Below, one piece after another: positions 6,706 to 12,662 of a stretch of DNA of 19,020 nt (the stretch's first letter is position 1; each line of letters opens with the position of its first letter). The stretch lies in assembly GCA_018362935.1 (NCBI GenBank), contig JAHALQ010000024.1, forward strand, positions 1 through 19,020, in the 5' to 3' direction. This DNA is from Pseudomonadota bacterium. Lineage in GTDB: Bacteria; Pseudomonadota; Alphaproteobacteria; RF32; CAG-239. The position numbers were made by a program, and so were the translations under genes. The notes beneath the pieces were generated by a model, which saw nothing but the letters and a program-made list of their open reading frames with translations, searched no databases and was not told where the DNA came from.

Positions 6706-8544
6706 CTAAAACAGTTTAAGAACACTCTGCGCTGCCTGCGAAGCGAGTGACAGGGCATTGACGGCCAGCTGCTGTCGGGTTTGCAGCGCGAGCATGGCGG
6801 CGCTTTCTTCGTTCATGTCGGCCAGTGTCAGTTCATCGGCTCCCTCAATCAGGACATTGATAAGGTTTTCGGTAAAGTTAATCCGCGTATCAATAACCGA
6901 GTAGGAATTTCCGAGCCCGGCGGCCGTTCCGCGAATTTCGGTGATGGCATCCTGTATTTCCGCCATGGCTTTCTGCACCGAACTGATTGTTGACCATTTG
7001 CTGCCGCTGATGCCGAGTCCGCCGCTGTCAGCCTTAATTCCCGATATTTCGGTGAAGGAAGAGCCGTCGGTATTAAATTTGATTCTCAGGCTGTCTCCGC
7101 GCAGCAGATTCAGCCCCTTATATGAGGCATCGGCCGTCAGGTAATTGAATTGTGACAGAATATCGGTATAAGCAATAAAATACTCTTCGGACACGCGCGG
7201 TTCCGTAATTATTTCGCCGCTTTCCGTTCCGGCGGGCAGGACGGACTTGTCAACTTCCGCAAAATGAGCGTCGGCAGAAATTTTTTCATAAGAAATTGCT
7301 TTCAGCAATACATTATCAAGCGCCTCAAAGGTTTTATCATATCCCGGATAAGAAAGAACGGCTCCTTTTTCGTAAGAAATAGTCGTGTTATCTGAAGAAG
7401 CCGAAGCGTTATATGCAAGATAAGCCGTATTTTTGACGGTCATGTTTTGGTTGCCGTATATCCCGTAAGCAGTGCCGCCGGTGGTCTTAATGCTCATTTT
7501 CCCGGCCAGCGACAACGAACTGGCTTCGTTAATGCCGCGTGCAAAGCTGCCTGATGTCTGAATGTCGACACGGCCGTCAATTGTCCAGTTGCCGTACTCA
7601 ATGCCGGCTCCGAAAATAGTGCTGGTGCTGATTTTTATATCGGCATTGCTGCCAACAGTCAGAGTTGAGGTATTGCCGTATCTGCTGCCGTTAATTCCGG
7701 ATGTTTTTCTTCCGCTGCCGTGAACGTTGATACTGACATATCCGTCAAAGGCGATTGAGGACTTTACGGCCTGTATCGCACCGTGAATGGTTTCGTCGGG
7801 GGCATTATCATTAAAATCCAGATTGATGTTGCGGATAAGGATGTTGTTGCTGTTGCTGGCATTGACGGCACCTTTCCCGTCAAGTTTGTTGTCGGTCGTA
7901 AAATTAATTTTAAGATCGGAAAGCAGCGTGTTGCTCTGCATATCTATACCAAGCGATGAATTGCTGCGGTTAAAGGATATGGTGCTCATATCCTCGCTGA
8001 CCCCGAACATATCCTGGGCGCCGAGATCTTCAATGATTTTTTGCGCGCCGACCAGACTCACCCCGTCCTTAAGTTCAATACCTTCATCGCCCATGCTGAT
8101 ATTGCCGAAAACGACGATTGTATCGCCGTTTACAGCCGCGGCCAGCCTGTCAGCCAGTTCCTGCCGGCTCGAAACAATGTCATTTTCGTTAACGCCGTTG
8201 TCAATCAGCCAGTCCTTGTCGATTTTGGTCGGGACACCCGCATTCTGAACGGCTGTTGCGCCGACGGCTTGCGCCTGCGACAGCAGGCGGATTCCGGTTT
8301 CCAATGCTGTTTGCGCGGTTTTTATTGTCTGTATTCCCTGTGACATGGCGTCGAGCAGGGCATCCAGATCTTTGGCGCGGTTATTGAGGGCCGAAGCGGT
8401 GTAATAAGACGAAGGATTGTCGATTGCCGAAGAAACTTTCAGTCCCGTAGCCAGCCGGTTTTGCGTCATATCCTGCAGTTTTGCCGTCCGTTGCAAAGAC
8501 AGCAAATTTGTTTTTATCGAGGATGTCAAAACAATTTTATTCAT
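6706..8544 (-). CDS. Flagellin with a large beta-solenoid-like insertion in the variable region
   Basis: 612 residues, longer than common flagellins of about 300-500. Residues 1-105 are a typical flagellin N-terminal domain (SSAIDNPSSYYTASALNNRAKDL), and residues about 453-612 a typical C-terminal domain (YKGLNLLRGDSLRIKFN, ending in SLASQAAQSVLKLF). Both helical ends needed for filament assembly look intact, so it should be secreted by the flagellar export system without a cleaved signal. The segment at about 106-450 resembles a right-handed beta-helix: many short strands with N, S, T and G turns, and at about 281-380 four approximate repeats of 22-28 residues. No other flagellar gene lies in the window. 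No clear ribosome-binding site precedes the ATG. Function as a filament subunit is confident; the role of the insert (surface binding or glycan-directed) is open. Confidence 0.85.
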   Translation of the reverse strand: MNKIVLTSSIKTNLLSLQRTAKLQDMTQNRLATGLKVSSAIDNPSSYYTASALNNRAKDLDALLDAMSQGIQTIKTAQTALETGIRLLSQAQAVGATAVQNAGVPTKIDKDWLIDNGVNENDIVSSRQELADRLAAAVNGDTIVVFGNISMGDEGIELKDGVSLVGAQKIIEDLGAQDMFGVSEDMSTISFNRSNSSLGIDMQSNTLLSDLKINFTTDNKLDGKGAVNASNSNNILIRNINLDFNDNAPDETIHGAIQAVKSSIAFDGYVSINVHGSGRKTSGINGSRYGNTSTLTVGSNADIKISTSTIFGAGIEYGNWTIDGRVDIQTSGSFARGINEASSLSLAGKMSIKTTGGTAYGIYGNQNMTVKNTAYLAYNASASSDNTTISYEKGAVLSYPGYDKTFEALDNVLLKAISYEKISADAHFAEVDKSVLPAGTESGEIITEPRVSEEYFIAYTDILSQFNYLTADASYKGLNLLRGDSLRIKFNTDGSSFTEISGIKADSGGLGISGSKWSTISSVQKAMAEIQDAITEIRGTAAGLGNSYSVIDTRINFTENLINVLIEGADELTLADMNEESAAMLALQTRQQLAVNALSLASQAAQSVLKLF

Positions 8545-8618
8545 AAAATAAGGTTTATCATCAGTTTAAACAACATACACTTCATCTATTATCTACTTAT
8601 ATAACATTGGAAAAAAGC

Positions 8619-8648
8619 ATTATAAAGACAAACTGCAGGACTGTGCAA
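8619..8648 (-). promoter_or_regulatory. Predicted sigma70-type promoter of the flagellin gene
   Basis: TTGCAC (8643-8648), an 18-bp spacer and a perfect TATAAT (8619-8624) on the minus strand, leaving a leader of roughly 70 bases before the ATG. I saw no convincing sigma28 or sigma54 element, which would be more usual for flagellin genes. Confidence 0.5.
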
Positions 8649-8667
8649 AACATTAGAATCATCTCAT

Positions 8668-8696
8668 AAAAAAGCCCGTGTCCGAAAACACAGGCT
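8668..8696 (-). terminator. Rho-independent terminator of the 92-residue gene
   Basis: On the minus strand a 9-bp stem (AGCCTGTGT with ACACGGGCT, one G-U pair) with a 6-base loop is followed by a run of T. It sits about 30 bases after the stop codon at 8728. Confidence 0.8.
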
Positions 8697-8727
8697 GTAA
8701 ACTTAAAATCTTTGAAAAATTTTCCGG

Positions 8728-9006
8728 CTAGGGTCTGGGGCGTTGTAAAGTCAGCGGATTCAGCGACGGATGAAACTGCTTGTTGTCAATCAGCATCCGC
8801 GTGGTAACGCCGTTTTCCTGAACAATCGTAATCTTTGAGCCTTTTTTGGGACGTCCGACGCCTCTGAACCATGTTCTGGGAATTTCCATTGCCGTTACTT
8901 TGTCTTCGGGACCGAAATGCAGAGTATACAACGTATTGGACACCAAACACTCCTTCACATAACCTGACCGGATAATTTCTGCGGTTTTTTTCTTTTCTTT
9001 TGCCAT
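8728..9006 (-). CDS. Small hypothetical protein, 92 residues
   Basis: Not recognised. The protein starts MAKEKKKTAEIIRSGYVKE, is basic, and carries GVGRPKKGSKI (about residues 49-59), which resembles the GRP core of an AT-hook, so DNA or RNA binding is possible. The tail is proline-rich (LNPLTLQRPRP). A longer open frame to 9090 exists, but the extra residues run through the promoter region, so ATG 9006 was preferred; no clear ribosome-binding site precedes it. The gene is a separate unit, with its own promoter and terminator, between tyrS and the flagellin gene. That it is real rests mainly on this complete unit; I have no homologue in mind. Confidence 0.6.
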   Translation of the reverse strand: MAKEKKKTAEIIRSGYVKECLVSNTLYTLHFGPEDKVTAMEIPRTWFRGVGRPKKGSKITIVQENGVTTRMLIDNKQFHPSLNPLTLQRPRP

Positions 9007-9048
9007 GATAATTTGTTTTTTATTTGTAAAACTTAAATTGTACGTAAC

Positions 9049-9077
9049 AGAATACTGAGCTGTGGACAAAAAATCAA
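9049..9077 (-). promoter_or_regulatory. Predicted promoter of the 92-residue gene
   Basis: TTGATT (9072-9077), a 17-bp spacer and TATTCT (9049-9054) on the minus strand, just after the tyrS terminator. Confidence 0.45.
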
Positions 9078-9086
9078 GCTGTTTTC

Positions 9087-9120
9087 GCAAAAAAACGCCC
9101 CCGCGCCAGGCAGGGGTGTT
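9087..9120 (-). terminator. tyrS terminator
   Basis: A GC-rich hairpin (arms 9094-9101 and 9113-9120, with one mismatch on the minus strand) followed on the minus strand by a run of seven T. It begins 14 bases after the tyrS stop codon. Confidence 0.75.
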
Positions 9121-9134
9121 TTCCGGTTTTATGC

Positions 9135-10382
9135 TTATTTTTTGAGCAGGCCGTGTTTTTTCTTGCCTTGCGATAGTTTAACCTGTCCGTCGGCAAAATC
9201 CGCCGCTGTAATGACATAGTTCTCGTCACTGACCGGCTGGTCATTGATTTTGAGGCCGCCCTGTTTAATCAGGCGGCGGGCTTCGCCTTTGCTGGCGACA
9301 AAACCGAGCTGCAAAAACGCGTCCAGTACGCCGATGTCGCCGGAAACTTCAATGCTCGGCAAATCGCCGCCGGCAGCGCCTTGTTCAAAGACCTGTACAG
9401 CCGTGTCCCGCGCGGCTTTGGCTTCGTCTTCGCCCCGGCAGATTTTGGTCGCTTCAAAGGCCAATATCTTTTTGGCTTCGTTGATTTCCTGATCTTTTAA
9501 TGCTTCAAGACGTTGAATCTCGTCAACCGGCAGGTCGGTAAAAATGCGCAGGCATTTGCCGACTTCGGCGTCGCCGATATTGCGGAAATACTGGTAATAA
9601 TCGTAAGCGGGCAGTTTGTCTTCGTTAATCCATACGGCATTGCCTTCCGATTTGCCCATTTTTTTGCCGGCGGAGTCGGTGATAATCGGGCTGGTAAAGC
9701 CGAACAGCTCGACGTCGTGGCGGCGTCTGCCGAGTTCGGTGCCCGACGTAATGTTGCCCCATTGGTCGGAACCGGCAATCTGGGCGCGGCAGCCGTACTT
9801 AAGATACAGTTCGCAGAAGTCGTAACCCTGCAGCAGCATATAGTTGAATTCGAGGAATGACATCGGCTGTTCGCGTTCCAGACGGGTTTTGACGCTTTCC
9901 ATCGTCAGCATGCGGTTGACGGTGTAATAAGTGCCGACGTCACGCAAAAAGGCAAGATAGTTGATATCCTTAAACCAGTCCCAGTTGTCGACCATGACCG
10001 CGTCGGTTGCGCCGTCGCCGAATTTGAGAAATTTGGAAAAAGACTTTTTAAGGCCTTCAACGTTATGCGCCAAAGCTTCCTCACTCAAAAACGGGCGCAG
10101 TTTGTCTTTGCCGGAAGGGTCGCCGATGCGTGCCGTGGCGCCGCCGACCAGAGTCAGCGGTTTGTGTCCGCATTTTTGAAACCAGCGCATCATCATCAGC
10201 GGCACGATATGCCCGACATGCAGGCTGTCGCCGGTCGGATCGGAGCCGAGATAGCCGACAGCGGGTTTGCCTTCTTTTTCGCATTGGTAGAGGTAGGCGT
10301 CAAAACCACCCTCGTTGGTGCATTGATTGTAGAAACCCCTTTCCGTCATGATATTCATGAACTGTGACTTAAATTGGCTCAT
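9135..10382 (-). CDS. tyrS: Tyrosyl-tRNA synthetase
   Basis: 415 residues, the normal length for a bacterial TyrRS. It charges tRNA-Tyr with tyrosine in the cytoplasm. The class-I motifs are HVGH (H55-H58) in GDSLHVGHIV and KMGKS (K241-S245), a common variant of KMSKS. The tyrosine-pocket region reads YMLLQGYDF and AGSDQWGNI. A C-terminal S4 RNA-binding domain covers about 350-415 (ASKGEARRLIKQGGLKIN). The start at 10382 has AGGA-type ribosome-binding sequence just upstream. It is divergent from anmK, an association also seen in other proteobacteria. Confidence 0.96.
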   Translation of the reverse strand: MSQFKSQFMNIMTERGFYNQCTNEGGFDAYLYQCEKEGKPAVGYLGSDPTGDSLHVGHIVPLMMMRWFQKCGHKPLTLVGGATARIGDPSGKDKLRPFLSEEALAHNVEGLKKSFSKFLKFGDGATDAVMVDNWDWFKDINYLAFLRDVGTYYTVNRMLTMESVKTRLEREQPMSFLEFNYMLLQGYDFCELYLKYGCRAQIAGSDQWGNITSGTELGRRRHDVELFGFTSPIITDSAGKKMGKSEGNAVWINEDKLPAYDYYQYFRNIGDAEVGKCLRIFTDLPVDEIQRLEALKDQEINEAKKILAFEATKICRGEDEAKAARDTAVQVFEQGAAGGDLPSIEVSGDIGVLDAFLQLGFVASKGEARRLIKQGGLKINDQPVSDENYVITAADFADGQVKLSQGKKKHGLLKK

Positions 10383-10427
10383 ATTTCCTTTCCTTTTATT
10401 GTTTTCTAACGAATTTTTAACTTGCCT

Positions 10428-10455
10428 ATATTAGCATATAAAAACAACAATGCAA
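10428..10455 (-). promoter_or_regulatory. Predicted tyrS promoter in the tyrS-anmK intergenic region
   Basis: On the minus strand TTGCAT (10450-10455), a 16-bp spacer and an extended -10 TGCTAATAT (box 10428-10433). I could not assign a good plus-strand promoter for anmK in the same 96-base gap, although it is AT-rich. Confidence 0.5.
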
Positions 10456-10478
10456 GCTTGGGAGAATATTTTTTTACA

Positions 10479-11579
10479 ATGGAAGCCTTAAAAGCGCAAA
10501 ATGCTCTCGGACTGATGAGCGGCTCGTCATTGCAGGGCGTGCGCGCAGCCCTGATTCGTACTGACGGCGTCGATGTTTTTGAAGCCCGGAAATCGCTGGA
10601 ATTTCCTTTTGACGACGCGTTGGCCGATGACTTGCGGCGGCTTCATAACCGCCCTGAAGAAGCCAGTTCGGCGGAAACGGCCGAAATTGAGCGCCGCTTT
10701 ACAGAATTTAACCTTGAAATCGTCAATGAAGTCAAAAATTCGGTTGAAACGCCATTGGACGTTATCGGTTTTCACGGGCATATGCTGATTCATAAGCCGG
10801 CCGAGGGGCTGATTACCCAACTGGGAGATTCTCAATATCTGGCGGATAAATCCGGCATCCGCGTAGCCGGCCGTTTCCGCCACGCCGATATTGCCGCCGG
10901 GGGGCAGGGTGCGCCGCTGTCGCCGATATATCACATGGCTTTGTCCCAGAAGCTGCCCAAGCCGGTTGTTTTTCTGAATATCGGCGGTTTGGTTTCGCTG
11001 ACCTGGATTGGCGCCAACGGCGAAATGAAAGCTTTTGACGTCGGGGTCGGGCTTAATGCTGTTAATGTCTGGGTTTTCAGGCATGCCGGGCAGCAGACGG
11101 ACTATAACGGGTCTCTGGCGGCGTCAGGGCGGGTCAACGGGCATGTTTTGGCGGCTCTGATGCGCCATAAGTTTTTGGCAAAATATCCGCCCAAAGCCGC
11201 AGACCAATATACTTTTCGCGAAAAACTCGAAAATCTCGAAGGGCTGTCGCTCGCTGACGGCGCCGCCACGGCCACTTCGTTTATTGCCGAAGAAATTGCT
11301 TATTCAATGGCTTTGTACTTGCCCGAAATGCCTTCACTTGTGGTTGTCTGCGGCGAGGGCGCGCATAATCCGACGCTGCTGCGGTTTCTGCGCCAGAAGC
11401 TGATAAATGCCGATGTCCAGACCGCCGAATACTACGATATGGACTCTCAGGGCATAGAGGCGCAGGCCTTTGCTTATCTGGCGGTACGCCGCCTTAATTT
11501 TATGCCGACGTCTTATCCCTTCACGACCGGTGTGGTTCAGCCGATTATCGGCGGCGAAATATTCGAGCCTAATTCTTAG
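10479..11579 (+). CDS. anmK: Anhydro-N-acetylmuramic acid kinase family protein (divergent AnmK)
   Basis: 366 residues from ATG 10479. AnmK opens and phosphorylates 1,6-anhydro-MurNAc during peptidoglycan recycling. Family landmarks are visible: LMSGSSLQG (usually MSGTSLDG), GFHGHMLIHKP (usually HGQTVxHxP), AAGGQGAPLSP, FLNIGGLVSLTW, AFDVGVGLNAVNVW (usually FDTGPGNxLxDAW), VVCGEGAHNP and IEAQAFAYLAVR. The Asp of AFD (D187), which aligns with the likely catalytic base, is kept, but TS, QT, the D of DFR, GPGN and the D of DAW are changed, so activity or specificity may differ. The frame stays open back to a TTG at 10422, but homology begins at the ATG; GGGAG lies 14 bases before it, unusually far. 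Confidence 0.8.
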   Translation: MEALKAQNALGLMSGSSLQGVRAALIRTDGVDVFEARKSLEFPFDDALADDLRRLHNRPEEASSAETAEIERRFTEFNLEIVNEVKNSVETPLDVIGFHGHMLIHKPAEGLITQLGDSQYLADKSGIRVAGRFRHADIAAGGQGAPLSPIYHMALSQKLPKPVVFLNIGGLVSLTWIGANGEMKAFDVGVGLNAVNVWVFRHAGQQTDYNGSLAASGRVNGHVLAALMRHKFLAKYPPKAADQYTFREKLENLEGLSLADGAATATSFIAEEIAYSMALYLPEMPSLVVVCGEGAHNPTLLRFLRQKLINADVQTAEYYDMDSQGIEAQAFAYLAVRRLNFMPTSYPFTTGVVQPIIGGEIFEPNS

Positions 11580-11608
11580 TTGCTTTTTGTCTAAAATCTG
11601 GCTATACT
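11580..11608 (+). promoter_or_regulatory. Predicted promoter of the zeta-like kinase gene
   Basis: TTGCTT (11580-11585), a 17-bp spacer and TATACT (11603-11608), directly after the anmK stop codon. This suggests the kinase can be transcribed apart from anmK. Confidence 0.6.
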
Positions 11609-11637
11609 GTTCTTGATCTACTTGTTAAGGAAAAATA

Positions 11638-12465
11638 ATGAACCGTTCGGAACAGTCTTACCGCGAGATGGAGAAATATTTTTTGCCGCCGCTGACAATG
11701 CCGCAGGAAAGCGGCACGCCGCGTTTGATTTTTGTTTTCGCGTCGCCCGGAGCAGGCAAGAGCACCTATGTCAAACCCGTGCTGAATAAGCTGATAACGC
11801 ATGGCGCGGCCGTAAATCTGGAAATAGACGAACTCAAGACATTCATCCCGGCCGGTTTGGATATTGCCAAAACCGCCGACGCCTGGTTCAGCCGTCTGGT
11901 TGACAAGGCTGTTGAAGAGCGGCGAAGCATAATCATTTTTCGGCAGCGCAGCATGCTCCGGCCGGGACAGACACTGGGCATCTATAAAAAAGCCAAGGCT
12001 TGCGGCTATCTGACGCAGGCTTCGTTTGTGGCGCTGGATAAGGAACGCAGCCGCCTTGGCATGGTGCACCGCTATGAATTTGCGCTTGACAAGGCGATGC
12101 GGGAAGGAACCTTGGACCGCGAAAATTATCCCCGCAAGCCGGACTTTCTCTGTCATTATATTTTTTACAAAGCCCTGCCGGCGACGCTGTGCGCCTGCTC
12201 GCTCTGCAAAGCGGTGGACATTGTCGATGTGTATGACCGTCAGGGCGCGCGCTTGGCCTATGAGGACAAAGCCGCCGGCGTCAGCAGCCGTTTGTCGCCG
12301 TTTCGCGCCGTCCGCCATGAACGCACGCGCGGCTGGAACATCTGGGAAATAAACAAGTTTAACCGCCGTCGCGGCGAGGCCGAAACAAAAATGAAAGAAC
12401 ACGGACGCAGTCTCTTTGAAAGGCTTAAATTCCGTTTCCTGACCGCCACGTTCAAAAACAGATAA
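11638..12465 (+). CDS. Zeta-toxin-like P-loop kinase
   Basis: 275 residues. A Walker A motif FASPGAGKST (K41) is followed by LEIDELKTFIPA, matching the zeta-family strand with the catalytic Asp (D64), and by a segment resembling the zeta lid and substrate region (RSMLRPGQTLGIYKKAKACGY, then SRLGMVHRYEFAL with R145-Y146-E147). Zeta kinases phosphorylate UDP-N-acetylglucosamine and can poison wall synthesis; chromosomal relatives exist with other roles. No epsilon-type antitoxin gene is found on either side, so a classic toxin-antitoxin pair is unlikely here. The C-terminal 80 residues are strongly basic. AAGGA lies seven bases before the ATG. The neighbouring anmK also acts on an amino sugar of the cell wall. 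The exact substrate is unknown. Confidence 0.72.
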   Translation: MNRSEQSYREMEKYFLPPLTMPQESGTPRLIFVFASPGAGKSTYVKPVLNKLITHGAAVNLEIDELKTFIPAGLDIAKTADAWFSRLVDKAVEERRSIIIFRQRSMLRPGQTLGIYKKAKACGYLTQASFVALDKERSRLGMVHRYEFALDKAMREGTLDRENYPRKPDFLCHYIFYKALPATLCACSLCKAVDIVDVYDRQGARLAYEDKAAGVSSRLSPFRAVRHERTRGWNIWEINKFNRRRGEAETKMKEHGRSLFERLKFRFLTATFKNR

Positions 12466-12482
12466 ACCGGGCAACATTCTGA

Positions 12483-12511
12483 TTGACTCCGTTGAGTCAT
12501 TGTATTATCTT
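12483..12511 (+). promoter_or_regulatory. Predicted promoter of the ileS leader-ileS unit
   Basis: TTGACT (12483-12488), a 17-bp spacer and TATCTT (12506-12511), giving a start near 12518 and a long leader of about 145 bases before ileS. A small inverted repeat (TGACTC, 4-base gap, GAGTCA) overlaps the -35 region. Confidence 0.55.
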
Positions 12512-12542
12512 AAATCCCGAATTCATTATAAAGAGAGATTTT

Positions 12543-12587
12543 ATGCGCAGTTTTTATATACATGTCATATCCCGTATTATCCCCTAG
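12543..12587 (+). CDS. Isoleucine-rich leader peptide of ileS (14 residues)
   Basis: A short reading frame, MRSFYIHVISRIIP, ends at TAG 12585-12587. Four of its 14 residues are isoleucine (codons ATA, ATA, ATT, ATC), two of them adjacent right before the end, and the next gene encodes isoleucyl-tRNA synthetase. A purine-rich AGAGAG precedes the ATG by about five bases. The last codons (ATC CCC) are the 5' arm of the hairpin at 12579-12603. Together these are the marks of a ribosome-mediated attenuator. The peptide itself probably has no function after synthesis. The call is an inference from composition and position; chance cannot be excluded for so short a frame. Confidence 0.6.
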   Translation: MRSFYIHVISRIIP

Positions 12588-12603
12588 GGGGATGTTCTTT
12601 TTT
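12579..12603 (+). terminator. Terminator-like hairpin of the ileS leader (attenuator)
   Basis: ATCCCC (12579-12584), a loop made of the leader stop codon TAG, and GGGGAT (12588-12593) form a 6-bp stem; after GTTC comes a run of six T (12598-12603). A terminator inside the leader and 60 bases before ileS makes sense only if it is conditional. Confidence 0.65.
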
Positions 12604-12662
12604 GCTGCACATATTCAAACGTTTTTCCATATATCCAATCAAATAAATCAAGGTGTTTACAG

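Noticed and set aside
11580..11637. Possible antitoxin gene before the zeta-like kinase
   Set aside because: Only 58 bases separate the genes, and they hold a promoter and the ribosome-binding site; no reading frame fits.
11602..12477. 291-codon open frame on the minus strand opposite the zeta-like kinase
   Set aside because: The plus-strand frame carries a Walker A motif and other zeta-family motifs, so the opposite frame is a shadow.
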